Numbered from the stretch's first letter, positions 1 through 9,310 are shown. The stretch: 64,000 nucleotides of DNA from Acidovorax kalamii (GCF_002245625.1 NZ_NOIG01000010.1:1-64000); one strand, 5' to 3'. A program made the numbers and translations. The notes: generated by a model not told the origin, from the sequence alone.

Positions 1-26
1 GCAACGCGGGGCAGCACTGCACAACC

Positions 27-66
27 AAAAAGCACGCAGAGGGGGCATCCTTCGGCGTGCTTTTTT
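27..66 (+). terminator. Rho-independent terminator of an upstream gene
   Basis: Eleven-base arms AAAAAGCACGC (27-37) and GCGTGCTTTTT (55-65) form a perfect stem around a 17-base loop, followed by further T. It presumably ends a gene lying left of the window and isolates the chemoreceptor gene that follows. Confidence 0.8.
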
Positions 67-202
67 GTGAGGTTTTCAAGCGACAACCCACCCCCTGGCT
101 GGCTTGAGGTTGTATTCAAACGTAACACAAAACGCTATGCTGGAACCGTTGCCCGGTCAATGGGTTGGCTGGGTGGACGGCGTCCCTACCAGGAGAATTG
201 CC

Positions 203-1981
203 ATGAGCCAGTTCAAGATCTCCACCCGCCTTGCCGGATTGCTCACCGCCTTGTGTCTGTTGGTGCTGCTGGTGGGAGGGGCCGGGCTGTTTGGCATGGG
301 CCAGTCCAACGCCGGGCTTAAATCGGTGTACGACGACCGGGTGGTGCCGCTCAAGCAGATCAAGGTCGTGGCGGACATGTATGCCGTCAACGTGGTGGAC
401 ACCGCCCACAAGGTGCGCGACGGCGCCATGACCCCCGCGCAGGGCGTGCAGTCGGTGGCCGATGCACGCAAGGCCATCGACAGCAACTGGAAGGCCTACC
501 TGGCCACCCGCCTGGCGCCGGAGGAAACCCAGCTGGTGGCGCGCTTCAAGCCCCTGCAGGCCAAGGCCGATACGGCCACCGACACCCTGGTCGGGCTCTT
601 CAAGGGGGGCGACATGGCCGCGCTGACCACCTATGCGGCCAAGGAGATGTACCCCGCCATCGACCCGCTGCAGGAGGTGCTGGGCCAGCTGATGCAAGTG
701 CAGCTGGACTACGCCAAGGCCGAATATGACCGCGCAGCGGCGAGTTTTCAGACCATCCGGGCGCTCGCGCTCACGGCGGTGGTGCTGGGCATTTTGCTGG
801 CGGTGCTGATGGGCGGGGCGATGATCCGGCAGATCTCGCGCTCGCTGGACAACGCAGTGCAGATCACCGACTCGGTCGCGCAGGGCGACCTCACGGTGCC
901 CATCCACGCACGGGGCAAGGACGAGATCGCCCAGCTGCTGGGCGGCCTGACCACCATGCGTGACAACCTGGCCCATGTGGTGTCGGGTGTGCGCGGCAAT
1001 GCGCAGGGCGTGGCCTCGGCCAGCGCCGAGATCGCCTCGGGCAACAACGACCTGTCGATCCGCACCGAACAGCAGGCCAGTGCGCTGCAGGAGACAGCCG
1101 CGTCGATGGAGGAGCTGAGTTCCACCGTCAAGCAAAACGCCGACAACGCCCGTCAGGCCAACCAGCTCGCGATGAGCGCATCCACCGTCGCAGGTCAGGG
1201 CGGCGACGTGGTGGCCGAGGTGGTGACCACCATGAAGGGCATCAACGACAGCAGCAAGAAGATCGCCGACATCATCAGCGTGATCGACGGCATCGCCTTC
1301 CAGACCAACATCCTCGCGCTGAACGCCGCCGTGGAGGCGGCCCGCGCAGGCGAACAAGGCCGTGGCTTTGCCGTGGTGGCGGGCGAGGTGCGCAACCTGG
1401 CCCAGCGCAGCGCCGAGGCGGCCAAAGAGATCAAGTCGCTCATCACCGCCAGCGTGGAGCGCGTGGAGCAGGGCACGCTGCTGGTGGACAAGGCCGGCAC
1501 CACCATGACCGAGGTGGTCGGCGCCATCCGTCGCGTGACCGACATCATGGGCGAGATCAGCGCCGCCAGCAGCGAGCAGAGCACTGGCGTATCGCAGGTG
1601 GGCGAGGCCGTGACGCAGATGGACCAGGTCACGCAGCAGAACGCGGCTTTGGTGGAAGAAATGGCCGCCGCCGCCAGCAGCCTGAGCCACCAGGCCCAGG
1701 CCCTGGTGGGGGCCGTGGCGGTGTTCAAGCTATCGACCGACCAGGCGCGGGCCTCGCAGGGCGGCACCCCGGCAACACATCCAGCACCCGTCGCCGCGCC
1801 CTCCGGTGCGGCCCGTGGTGGTGGCGCGGGCAGCATGGCCCCGAAGAAAACACTGGCTTTGCGGGCCGCGCCCACCGGTCCTGCGCACAAGGCCCCCGCG
1901 GCCCCGACCCCCGCTGCACCTGCGTCCCAGGCACGCAAGCCGGTGGCGGCAGGGGCGGAAGACGATTGGGAGAGTTTTTAA
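203..1981 (+). CDS. Methyl-accepting chemotaxis protein
   Basis: Transmembrane chemoreceptor that passes ligand signals to CheA/CheW. The 592-residue product has a membrane segment at about 10-32, a periplasmic region of four-helix-bundle type to about 185, a second membrane segment at about 187-208, a HAMP domain to about 262, and a signalling domain whose hairpin tip ([19 protein letters not shown]) starts near residue 362. The C-terminus DWESF resembles the NWETF pentapeptide that docks CheR and CheB, so adaptation by methylation is likely. The start at 203 follows AGGAG. An in-frame upstream start at 104 would put a non-membrane sequence before the signal anchor. No che genes are nearby, and the ligand cannot be read from sequence. 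Confidence 0.95.
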   Translation: MSQFKISTRLAGLLTALCLLVLLVGGAGLFGMGQSNAGLKSVYDDRVVPLKQIKVVADMYAVNVVDTAHKVRDGAMTPAQGVQSVADARKAIDSNWKAYLATRLAPEETQLVARFKPLQAKADTATDTLVGLFKGGDMAALTTYAAKEMYPAIDPLQEVLGQLMQVQLDYAKAEYDRAAASFQTIRALALTAVVLGILLAVLMGGAMIRQISRSLDNAVQITDSVAQGDLTVPIHARGKDEIAQLLGGLTTMRDNLAHVVSGVRGNAQGVASASAEIASGNNDLSIRTEQQASALQETAASMEELSSTVKQNADNARQANQLAMSASTVAGQGGDVVAEVVTTMKGINDSSKKIADIISVIDGIAFQTNILALNAAVEAARAGEQGRGFAVVAGEVRNLAQRSAEAAKEIKSLITASVERVEQGTLLVDKAGTTMTEVVGAIRRVTDIMGEISAASSEQSTGVSQVGEAVTQMDQVTQQNAALVEEMAAAASSLSHQAQALVGAVAVFKLSTDQARASQGGTPATHPAPVAAPSGAARGGGAGSMAPKKTLALRAAPTGPAHKAPAAPTPAAPASQARKPVAAGAEDDWESF

Positions 1982-2032
1982 GACCCCTTGCGCAGGCAGG
2001 GCGGGCGCACTGCGCCCCCCAGGGGCAGGCGC

Positions 2033-3220
2033 TCAGGCCATCGTCTTGAACGGGCTGCGCGCCTGCAGCTCTTGCAGATAGCCCTCGACCCCCGCGCCTT
2101 CGCGCTCCAGGAAGCGCTCCACAGCCTCGGCAAAGGCCGGGTGCGCCAGCCAGTGGGCGCTGGTGGCCTGCACGGGCAGCAGGGCCCGGGCCATCTTGTG
2201 TTCGCCCTGGGCACCGCCTTCAAACCGTTGCACGCCGTGGTCTATGCACCACTGCAGCGGCTGGTAGTAGCAGGCCTCGAAGTGCAGGCAGTCCACACGC
2301 TCCAAAGCGCCCCAGTAGCGGCCATAGGCCACCAGGTTTTGGTCTTTTAGGCCGTTGCCGCCTGATGGGCTTGCCCCAATAGCTATCAAACTGGCAGCAA
2401 TGGGGCGCCCATCACGCTCGGCCACAAACAGCAGCCAGGCCTCGGGCAGGTGCGCCGCCATGCGGGCAAAGAAGTCCCGCGTGAGATAGGGCGGGTTGCC
2501 GTGCTCCAGATAGGTGCGCTCGTAGCAGCGGTAGAAAAAATCCCAGTCGGCAGTGCTGATGCCTGCACCCCGTGACCAGCGGAAGCGGACCCCGGCCTCT
2601 GCCACGCGGCGGCGCTCCTGGCGGATCTTCTTGCGCTTGTCTTGAGAGAGGCTGGCGAGGAAGTGGTCGAAGTTCTGGTAGTGGTCGTTCTTCCAGTGAA
2701 ACTGCACGGTGTGCCGCAGCATCCAGTCCTGCTCGGCGCCGGACTGCACATCGTCGCCACTCGCAAACAGCATGTGCACCGACGACACACCTTCTTGCTC
2801 ACACCACTGGCGCACCGCCTGCAGCAGCAGCGACCGCGTGGCCCCGTCGCGCGCCAGCAGCCGTGTGCCGGGCACGGGCGTGAAGGGCACGGCGACCACG
2901 GCCTTGGGGTAGTAGGGCACGCCGTGCTGCTCGTAGGCGCTGGCCCAGGCCCAGTCGAACACGTATTCGCCGTACGAGTGGTTTTTGAGGTACAGCGGGC
3001 AGGCGGCCACCAGGGTGTCGCCCTCCCACAGGGTCATGAAGCGGGGCATCCAGCCCGTGCGGGGCGTGGCGCTGCCGCTTTCGTGCAGGGCGGCCAGGTA
3101 TTCGTGCCGAAGGAAGGGCGTGGGGTGGCTTTGTTGCGCCAGCAGGGCGTTCCAGGCCGCAGCATCCACATCCAGCGGGGACGCAAGCACGCGGGCGATA
3201 ATGGCAGCTTCCTCAGCCAT
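2033..3220 (-). CDS. DUF482 / FemAB-like GNAT-fold protein
   Basis: Family of GNAT-fold proteins annotated as peptidoglycan biosynthesis/recognition-like (PF04339); the true substrate is unknown. The product has 395 residues. Family features include a central KRKKIRQERRRV basic stretch and the C-terminal block FEACYYQPLQWCIDHGVQRFEGGAQGEHK, quoted here only in part as FEACYYQPL and FEGGAQGEHK. The start at 3220 was chosen because GGGAGAG lies just upstream; an ATG seven codons earlier lacks such a site. Residues around IAIGASPSGGNG are encoded by a dispersed palindromic repeat (2344-2391) and interrupt the usual join between AASLIA and YGRYWG. Divergent from nadE. Confidence 0.85.
   Translation of the reverse strand: MAEEAAIIARVLASPLDVDAAAWNALLAQQSHPTPFLRHEYLAALHESGSATPRTGWMPRFMTLWEGDTLVAACPLYLKNHSYGEYVFDWAWASAYEQHGVPYYPKAVVAVPFTPVPGTRLLARDGATRSLLLQAVRQWCEQEGVSSVHMLFASGDDVQSGAEQDWMLRHTVQFHWKNDHYQNFDHFLASLSQDKRKKIRQERRRVAEAGVRFRWSRGAGISTADWDFFYRCYERTYLEHGNPPYLTRDFFARMAAHLPEAWLLFVAERDGRPIAASLIAIGASPSGGNGLKDQNLVAYGRYWGALERVDCLHFEACYYQPLQWCIDHGVQRFEGGAQGEHKMARALLPVQATSAHWLAHPAFAEAVERFLEREGAGVEGYLQELQARSPFKTMA
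2344..2391. repeat. Dispersed palindromic element, copy 1 (inside DUF482 gene)
   Basis: The plus strand reads TTTTAGGCC, then CCTGATGGGC, then AATAGCTATCAAA. This matches the arms of the family seen at 25391 and 11110. It lies in frame in the DUF482 coding sequence and is the most diverged of the three coding copies. Confidence 0.6.
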
Positions 3221-3300
3221 GCGCTCTCCCGTGCCGCCCACTGCAGCCCGGGGCTGTATGGGCGGTATCCAACCCGGCCAAAAGTGCCGACTCCAGTTCC

Positions 3301-4959
3301 ATGACGCTCTCCATTTGCACTGCGCAGCTCAACTTTGTCGTGGGCGACATGCCCGGAAATGCGCAGAAGATCATTGCCGCCGCCCGCGAGGCCTACGCCC
3401 AGGGCGCGCGGCTGTTGCTCACCCCCGAGCTGGCCATTTGCGGCTATGCGGCCGAAGACCTGTTCCTGCGGCCCGCCTTCATTGCGGCCTGTGATGATGC
3501 CGTGAAAACCGTGGCCCGCGAGACTGCGGGGTTGAAGGGCCTGGCCATCGTGCTGGGCCATCCCCAGGCCCTGGCGCACGATGCGCCTGCGTTCAGCGCC
3601 TGCCACAACGCGGCCAGCCTGCTGCGTGACGGCCACATCGAGCAGACCTACGCCAAGCGCGAACTGCCCAATTACCAGGTGTTTGACGAACGCCGCTATT
3701 TTGTGGCGGGCACGGAGCCCTGCGTGTTTGAGGTGGAGGGAGTGCGCGTGGGCCTGCTGGTCTGCGAAGACGCCTGGTTTGCCGAGCCCGCGCGCAGCAC
3801 GGCGGCGGCGGGCGCGCAGCTGCTGGCCGTCATCAACGCATCGCCCTTCCATCTTGGCAAAAGCGCCGAGCGCGAGGCCACCATGCGCGCGCGCGTGGCC
3901 GAGACGGGCCTGCCGCTGGTCTACGCCCACTTGGTGGGCGGGCAGGACGAGGTGGTGTTCGAGGGCCGCTCGTTTGCGCTGAACGCCGACGGCTCGGTGG
4001 CCGGGCGTGGCCCAGGTTTTGAAGAAAAACTGGTGTTTGCGCGCGTCCATCATGCGCAAGCAGCTATCAAAATTGAAGCGGACATTGCGCCCGAGAAAAG
4101 CCTGGAGGCCGACCTGTGGGACGCCCTGGTGCTGGGGGTGCGCGACTATGTGGGCAAAAACGGCTTCCCCGGTGCGCTGCTGGGCCTGTCCGGTGGCATC
4201 GACTCGGCCCTGGTGCTGGCGATTGCGGTGGACGCGCTGGGGGCCGACAAGGTGCGCACGGTGATGATGCCGTCGCCCTACACGGCCGACATCAGCTGGA
4301 TCGATGCGCGCGACATGGCTGAGCGCCTGGGCGTGCGATACGACGAAATCTCCATCAAACCCCAGTTCGAGGCGTTCAAGGCCGCGCTGGCCGGCGATTT
4401 TGCAGGCTTGCCCGAGGACACGACCGAGGAGAACCTGCAGGCGCGCATTCGTGGCACGCTGCTGATGGCGCTGTCCAACAAGTTTGGCGCCATCGTGCTG
4501 ACCACGGGTAACAAAAGCGAGATGTCCACCGGCTACTGCACTCTGTATGGCGACATGGCGGGCGGCTTTGCGGTGATCAAGGACGTGGCCAAGACGCGGG
4601 TGTTTGACCTGGCGCGCTGGCGCAATGCCAACGACCCGTATGGCACGGGCGCCAATCCGATCCCCGAGCGCATCATCACCCGCCCGCCCAGCGCCGAGCT
4701 GCGGCCCGACCAGAAGGACCAGGACAGCCTGCCGCCGTATGAGGTGCTGGACGCCATCGTGGCGCGCTATATGGAGAACGATGAGCCCATCGAGTCCATC
4801 ATCGCCAGCGGCTTTGCACGCGCCGATGTGGAGCGGGTCACGCGCCTCATCAAGCTCAACGAGTACAAGCGCCGCCAGGCGCCCGTAGGGATTAGAGTGA
4901 CACGCCGCAGCTTCGGCAAGGACTGGCGTTACCCTATCACCAATAAATTCCGCGCCTGA
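3301..4959 (+). CDS. nadE: Glutamine-dependent NAD+ synthetase
   Basis: Last step of NAD synthesis: ATP-dependent amidation of deamido-NAD, with glutamine as nitrogen donor. In the 552-residue product the N-terminal nitrilase-fold glutaminase carries the triad Glu43 (TPELAICGY), Lys119 (KRELPNY) and Cys155 (LLVCEDAWF). The C-terminal synthetase carries the ATP pyrophosphatase loop SGGIDS at 297-302. The linker between the domains (about residues 242-258) is encoded by a dispersed palindromic repeat. The gene is followed 74 bases later by glnB on the same strand. The reaction is essential in most bacteria, so the inserted linker must be tolerated. Confidence 0.97.
   Translation: MTLSICTAQLNFVVGDMPGNAQKIIAAAREAYAQGARLLLTPELAICGYAAEDLFLRPAFIAACDDAVKTVARETAGLKGLAIVLGHPQALAHDAPAFSACHNAASLLRDGHIEQTYAKRELPNYQVFDERRYFVAGTEPCVFEVEGVRVGLLVCEDAWFAEPARSTAAAGAQLLAVINASPFHLGKSAEREATMRARVAETGLPLVYAHLVGGQDEVVFEGRSFALNADGSVAGRGPGFEEKLVFARVHHAQAAIKIEADIAPEKSLEADLWDALVLGVRDYVGKNGFPGALLGLSGGIDSALVLAIAVDALGADKVRTVMMPSPYTADISWIDARDMAERLGVRYDEISIKPQFEAFKAALAGDFAGLPEDTTEENLQARIRGTLLMALSNKFGAIVLTTGNKSEMSTGYCTLYGDMAGGFAVIKDVAKTRVFDLARWRNANDPYGTGANPIPERIITRPPSAELRPDQKDQDSLPPYEVLDAIVARYMENDEPIESIIASGFARADVERVTRLIKLNEYKRRQAPVGIRVTRRSFGKDWRYPITNKFRA
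4024..4074. repeat. Dispersed palindromic element, copy 2 (inside nadE)
   Basis: The segment from AAAAACTGG through GCGCGTCCATCATGCGC to AGCTATCAAAAT aligns base for base with the purL copy over about 33 bases. The reading frame differs from that in purL: here the element encodes RVHHAQAAIKI. It sits in the linker between the glutaminase and synthetase domains. Confidence 0.75.
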
Positions 4960-4973
4960 CGGCGGGTTTCTGA

Positions 4974-5372
<399 letters not shown>

Positions 5373-5434
5373 CGCTGGCTGGTTTCGGCTTTGGCCTGAC
5401 GAGGCCATGGCCCTGGGACCATTGAGAAAACAAA

Positions 5435-5459
5435 AAGGGCGGATTTCTCATCCGCCCTT
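5435..5459. terminator. Bidirectional terminator between glnB and the LOG gene
   Basis: Perfect ten-base arms AAGGGCGGAT and ATCCGCCCTT with loop TTCTC. Runs of T follow on both strands (TTATTT on plus, TTTTTGTTTT on minus), so it can end glnB and the converging six-gene minus-strand run. Confidence 0.85.
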
Positions 5460-5485
5460 ATTTATGGGTGACCGCTGTGCTGGGG

Positions 5486-6079
5486 TCAGATCACCTCGCG
5501 CAGTGGCACGGGGGCGTGGTCGGGCCCGGCCGACTGCACCAGGGTGCGCAGCAGCGCCTCGGCATCGGCAGACGCGTGCAGCAGGCCCATCTGCCATTCG
5601 CCCATGAAGCCGCTGGCCACGCTGTGGTTCAGGAAGCCCACGAGTCCGTCGTAGTACCCCGCCACATTGAGCAGGCCCAAGGGTTTGTCGTGGTAGCCCA
5701 GCTGGCGCCAGGTCCACACTTCAAACAGTTCTTCAAAGGTGCCAATGCCGCCGGGCAGGGCGATGAAAGCGTCGCTGCGTTCGGCCATCATGGCCTTGCG
5801 CTCGTGCATGGTCTGCACGATGTGCAACTCGTCGCATTGGCGGTTGGCCAGTTCCTTGTCCACCAGCGCCTGGGGAATCACGCCCACCACCCGGCCACCG
5901 GCCTGGCGCGTGGCCTCGGCCACGGTGCCCATGAGCCCGCTGCGGCCCCCGCCATAGACCAGTTGGCCGCCATGGCGGCCGATCCAGGTGCCGACGACCT
6001 TGGCGGCCTCGGCAAAGGCGGGGTTCTCGCCGGGGCGGGAGCCGCAGTACACGCAGACGGAAAAAGCCGGTTCAGCCAT
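5486..6079 (-). CDS. LOG-family protein (TIGR00730-type nucleotide 5'-monophosphate phosphoribohydrolase)
   Basis: The 197-residue Rossmann-fold protein carries the family signatures GGGRSGLMG and PGGIGTFEE. Members cleave the ribose-base bond of nucleotide 5'-monophosphates; the plant LOG enzymes activate cytokinins this way, and bacterial members were long mislabelled lysine decarboxylases. The start at 6079 is the first ATG giving the conserved FSVCVYCGSRPG N-terminus. It overlaps the end of dgkA by 8 bases, implying translational coupling. It is the last gene of the sigma-factor run. The physiological substrate here is unknown. Confidence 0.85.
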   Translation of the reverse strand: MAEPAFSVCVYCGSRPGENPAFAEAAKVVGTWIGRHGGQLVYGGGRSGLMGTVAEATRQAGGRVVGVIPQALVDKELANRQCDELHIVQTMHERKAMMAERSDAFIALPGGIGTFEELFEVWTWRQLGYHDKPLGLLNVAGYYDGLVGFLNHSVASGFMGEWQMGLLHASADAEALLRTLVQSAGPDHAPVPLREVI

Positions 6080-6482
6080 GGAAAAATCTCTGGAAAAGAG
6101 CCGCAGCCCAGATGCCAATGCACAGCAGCAGTGCCAGCAGCACGGCCGCGCTGCCCATGTCCTTGGCGCGCTTCGAGAGGTCGTGCCACTCGGGGCCGAT
6201 GCGGTCGATGGCGGTCTCGATGCCGGTGTTGAGCAGCTCCACAATCATCACGATCACGACCGAACCGGCAAGCAGCGCCACCTCGACCCAGCTGCGCCCC
6301 AGCCACAGCGACAGCGGCAGCAGCACCACGGCGGCGATGGCCTCCTGGCGGAAGGCCTTTTCGTTCCAGCCAGCGCGCAGGCCTTCGATGGAGTAGCCAG
6401 CAGCGTGCCAGATGCGGTTCAGGCCGGTGCGGGCCTTCTGCGGGTTGGCAGGGGCTGCCGAGGGGGTGGGGGATGCAGGCAT
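6072..6482 (-). CDS. dgkA: Diacylglycerol kinase
   Basis: Small inner-membrane kinase that recycles diacylglycerol to phosphatidic acid. The 136-residue protein has the prokaryotic DAGK signature ELLNTGIETAID and three predicted membrane segments (about 48-63, 67-87, 113-131). An N-terminal tail of roughly 20 residues precedes the conserved core. It starts 4 bases after the RDD gene ends and overlaps the LOG gene by 8 bases, so the three are likely co-transcribed. Diacylglycerol recycling fits an envelope-related operon. Confidence 0.92.
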   Translation of the reverse strand: MPASPTPSAAPANPQKARTGLNRIWHAAGYSIEGLRAGWNEKAFRQEAIAAVVLLPLSLWLGRSWVEVALLAGSVVIVMIVELLNTGIETAIDRIGPEWHDLSKRAKDMGSAAVLLALLLCIGIWAAALFQRFFHG

Positions 6483-6486
6483 GGAC

Positions 6487-7047
6487 TTATTTTTTGGGGA
6501 ATTCGTAGTGCACCAGCCTGGTGCCCGCCAGTGCGTCGTGCCAGAACTGCCGGGTGGGGTGAAAGCGGCTCAGGATGGCCCAGATGGCGACCCAGCCGCC
6601 CAGCAGCACCAGCACTTCCAGTGCGGGCACGCCAAACATGTAGGCGGCCAGGGGAGGCAGAAACCACAGCCAGCTCAGCACGTAGCGCAGCAGCGCACGC
6701 GCCTGGGTGATGGGCTGGCCGTCCTGGCCTACCACGCGGATGTGCCAGGTCTTCTGGGCCAGGGTCTGGCCCCTGGCCCAGAACCAGGTGAAGTAGATGC
6801 CGAACACCACAAACAGAAACGCTTGCAGCGCATGGCGGTTGTCCATGGCGTTGCGGGTCTGGCTGAGTGTGCCAAACAGGTAACCCGCAATGAACACCAC
6901 GCCGAACATCAGCATGCCCTCGTAGAGCCAGCAGGCCATGCGCCGCCACAGGTTGGGGGCGATGGCTTCGGCCAAGTGGGCGGGGGTGGTGCGGGCCTCA
7001 GCCTGCGAAGAGTGGGGGGAGGGTGATGCGGGCATTCCAGGTGTCAT
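6487..7047 (-). CDS. RDD family membrane protein
   Basis: Integral membrane protein of 186 residues. The RDD domain spans about 30-180, with hydrophobic segments near 42-60, 75-92 and 125-155, and the LAQKTWHIRVV motif after the second. RDD proteins are poorly characterised; some act in ion transport or stress tolerance. It lies 27 bases after the DUF3106 gene and 4 bases before dgkA. The first ATG is at 7047; a second in-frame ATG four codons later is equally possible. Confidence 0.8.
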   Translation of the reverse strand: MTPGMPASPSPHSSQAEARTTPAHLAEAIAPNLWRRMACWLYEGMLMFGVVFIAGYLFGTLSQTRNAMDNRHALQAFLFVVFGIYFTWFWARGQTLAQKTWHIRVVGQDGQPITQARALLRYVLSWLWFLPPLAAYMFGVPALEVLVLLGGWVAIWAILSRFHPTRQFWHDALAGTRLVHYEFPKK

Positions 7048-7074
7048 GCCCGTCGGGCCGGGCAGGTTGTAAAC

Positions 7075-7977
7075 CTACTGAGGATACAGGCCTGAGGTGT
7101 CGGGCGTAACGGGTTGCGACGCCGTGGCGGCAGGGGGCTCGACCGGGCCCGCGCCCAGGGGGGGCAGCGCGGCCGGTACGGCCACCGGCACGGCCACGGG
7201 CGCGGTTTCCACTCCGGTGGAGGTGGATGCCGCGCTGGTGGGCGATGGTGAAGGGGCTGCTGCCGGGGAGGGAATGGGCGTCACGGGGGCCGCCACTCGG
7301 GGGCCGTGCTCGGTCACGGGCGGGATCTTGGGGGCGTTCGGGCGGCTGGGGTTGGCCTCGGTGGCCGCAGGCACCTGGGCCAGCTTCTTGGGCGAGACGG
7401 GGCGCAGTGCTGTGGCTGCGCCTGCGGGCTTGGGCACGGCCCGAGCGGCCAGCGCGCTGCGTTCTTCCTCGGACAGGGCCTGGTACGCCTCCCACTGTGC
7501 GCGCTTGTCATCCCTTGCCAGCCGGTTGGTGACGGCGTAGTTGAGCCGGGCCTGGTTGCGTTGCTGAGCACTCAGGCTGGCCCATTCGGTGATGCGGTCG
7601 TGGAATTTCTTTTGCTCGTCTTCCGACAGTGTGGAGTAGTTGGACGCCAGGGTCAGCCAGCGGCGCTTTTGTGCTTCGCTGATGAGGGCCCAGCGTTCGG
7701 CCAGCGGGTACAAGGCCAGCTTCTGGGGGGTGTTCAGGGTTTCCCAGCCCGGGCCGGATTCGGTCTGGGGCTGCAGGGCCATGCCGGAGGTGACTGGCGA
7801 GCGCGCGTTGTTGGGACTGGCGACAGCCGCTTCTGCACCGGCAGGCAGCAGCGTGCCGGGGGCCATGCGCATCTGCACCCACACCTGACCACCGATGGCG
7901 ACGAACGCGCCCAGAAGCGCCAAAGCCAGCACAAAGGCTGGCAAAGGGGTGGAGGCATCAGGGGGGCGTGGGGGCAT
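7075..7977 (-). CDS. DUF3106 family protein, membrane-anchored helical protein
   Basis: Protein of 300 residues with an N-terminal membrane anchor (about 12-34) and a helical DUF3106 region at about 75-175. This region repeats short blocks such as LAERWALISEAQKRRW, FHDRITEWASLS and QWEAYQALSEEER. The C-terminal 120 residues are Pro/Ala-rich and probably disordered. Topology suggests most of it is periplasmic. It begins 20 bases after the DUF3619 gene, in the sigma-factor operon. Function is not established; by position it may be an envelope sensor or chaperone-like partner. The start at 7977 is the ATG immediately before the anchor. Confidence 0.75.
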   Translation of the reverse strand: MPPRPPDASTPLPAFVLALALLGAFVAIGGQVWVQMRMAPGTLLPAGAEAAVASPNNARSPVTSGMALQPQTESGPGWETLNTPQKLALYPLAERWALISEAQKRRWLTLASNYSTLSEDEQKKFHDRITEWASLSAQQRNQARLNYAVTNRLARDDKRAQWEAYQALSEEERSALAARAVPKPAGAATALRPVSPKKLAQVPAATEANPSRPNAPKIPPVTEHGPRVAAPVTPIPSPAAAPSPSPTSAASTSTGVETAPVAVPVAVPAALPPLGAGPVEPPAATASQPVTPDTSGLYPQ

Positions 7978-7997
7978 GCAGTCCTGGTTCAGGCAGT

Positions 7998-8453
7998 TCA
8001 GTTGGGCTGCGCAGAGGTCTTGAGGAATTGTACGAAGCCAGGGTCGGCGTACGCCGCTGGTGGCAGGTCGTCGGTCAGCAGGGCTGCATCGACCTCGGCC
8101 ACATCGTTGGCGCTGCGTTCGTCCTGGGCGGCATTGATGACCACCAGGCCCACCACCAGGGCCAGCAGCGGAATGGCCGACACCAGGGCATTCCACCAGC
8201 CGCCGCCCTCGCTGCCACGGCCCAGGGTGGCCGCAGGGCCAGCACCCACCACCACGGTGGCTGCCGCTGTGCGCCGCACGGGGGCGGTCACCTTGCGCTT
8301 GGCCAGCGCTTGCATGCGCGAGGCGCGCAGGCGTTCAGAAATGTCGTAGGGCAGTTCAGCCGTGCCGCTGGAGAGGCGGGCCGTCACGCGCAGCGCAAAA
8401 CGCTCGGCAGCCGCTTCGGCAGAGGTCGTTGGGTGCTGTGTAGTGTTCTTCAT
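7998..8453 (-). CDS. DUF3619 family protein, candidate anti-sigma factor
   Basis: Protein of 151 residues with a soluble charged N-terminal half (about 1-85), one membrane segment (about 88-108, NALVSAIPLLALVVGLVV) and a short acidic C-terminal tail. Its ATG overlaps the stop codon of the ECF sigma gene (ATGA), the coupling typical of sigma/anti-sigma pairs. I infer an anti-sigma role from topology and position only. No zinc-binding HxxxCxxC motif is visible, so it would not be a classical ZAS-type anti-sigma factor. Confidence 0.7.
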   Translation of the reverse strand: MKNTTQHPTTSAEAAAERFALRVTARLSSGTAELPYDISERLRASRMQALAKRKVTAPVRRTAAATVVVGAGPAATLGRGSEGGGWWNALVSAIPLLALVVGLVVINAAQDERSANDVAEVDAALLTDDLPPAAYADPGFVQFLKTSAQPN

Positions 8454-9019
8454 GGCTCGATTCCTTTGGCCTTCAGTGCCTTGCTGAGGGTTTGTATGGC
8501 GCGAAAGCAGTGCGTTTTGACGCTGCCTTCCGAGCAGCCCATGGCGGCTGCCGTTTCTGCTACATCCATTTCTTCCCAGTAACGCATGAGGAAGGCTTCC
8601 CGTTGACGTGGTGGCAGTTCGGCGATTTCAGCTTCGATGCCGCGAAAGATCTGGGCCCTGCGGGTGAGGTCCTCCGCACTTTCGGCCTTGTCGCCATCGT
8701 CCGGGCCGGAGTAGGCTTCCAGCAGATCAAAATCCATGCCATCTTCGCCCGGGCCTTCGAAGTCGCTCATGCTCGAAAACAGTGCATTGCGTGTCTTCTG
8801 GCGCCGGAACCAGTCCAGCGTGCAGTTGGACAGGATGCGCTGGTACAGCATGGGCAGCTCTGCGGCAGGTTTGTCCCCGTAATGTTCGGCCAGCTTGAGC
8901 ATGCTGTCCTGCACGATGTCCAGCGCCGCTTCCTCATTGCGAACATGGTAGAGCGAGCGCTTGAAGGCGCGCTTTTCTACACTTTTGAGGAAGTCGGAGA
9001 GTTCTTGTTCGGTGGCCAA
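8450..9019 (-). CDS. ECF-type RNA polymerase sigma factor
   Basis: Sigma-70 region 2 spans about residues 15-85 (RNEEAALDIVQDSMLKLAEHYGDKPA, quoted here as ALDIVQDSMLKLAEH) and region 4 about 125-180 (LPPRQREAFLMRYWEEMD, MGCSEGSVKTH). It would direct a small regulon, perhaps including its own operon of DUF3619, DUF3106, RDD, dgkA and LOG genes downstream. I chose a TTG start at 9019, giving 189 residues, because the family begins at ATEQELSDFLK. An in-frame ATG at 9172 would add 51 poorly conserved residues. The start is therefore uncertain. Confidence 0.88.
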   Translation of the reverse strand: MATEQELSDFLKSVEKRAFKRSLYHVRNEEAALDIVQDSMLKLAEHYGDKPAAELPMLYQRILSNCTLDWFRRQKTRNALFSSMSDFEGPGEDGMDFDLLEAYSGPDDGDKAESAEDLTRRAQIFRGIEAEIAELPPRQREAFLMRYWEEMDVAETAAAMGCSEGSVKTHCFRAIQTLSKALKAKGIEP

Positions 9020-9310
9020 GACGGGGTGGTCCGGGGTGGGCGGTGCACAAAACGCTGTGAATTGTGGCTGTTTGGCACCGTAAAGCCCGTGATTATCGCA
9101 TCCGCAGGGGTTTTTTTCGGTTGGGGTGGGTTTTGAGTGTGTTGCAGTGCGATAATTGGCGTTGCAATTCAAAAGGCAAACGGGTCACGGTCCGGCGGGC
9201 AATCATCTCGCTCATGTCCTTGGCCTCAAGTTCCAAGCTGGCTTCACAAGAGCGCGTGCGAGGAGCACCCAAGGTTTTTCGTCAGAGAAATTCACAAAGG
9301 TTGATCGATC
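9020..9310. other. Divergent intergenic region between the ECF sigma operon and ilvB
   Basis: About 290 bases that must hold promoters for both the sigma operon and ilvBHC. I see no convincing -35/-10 pair and no leader peptide rich in Ile, Leu or Val codons. Part of it (up to 9172) would be coding if the sigma gene used the distal ATG. Confidence 0.5.

Noticed and set aside
116-1690. A 524-codon frame antisense to the chemoreceptor gene
   Set aside because: Same GC-bias shadow; composition is His/Gly/Gln-rich and no motif is recognisable.
9020-9172. Longer start for the ECF sigma factor (ATG at 9172)
   Set aside because: The extra 51 residues are Cys/Pro/Thr-rich and unlike the family. TTG at 9019 gives the expected N-terminus, though experiment is needed.
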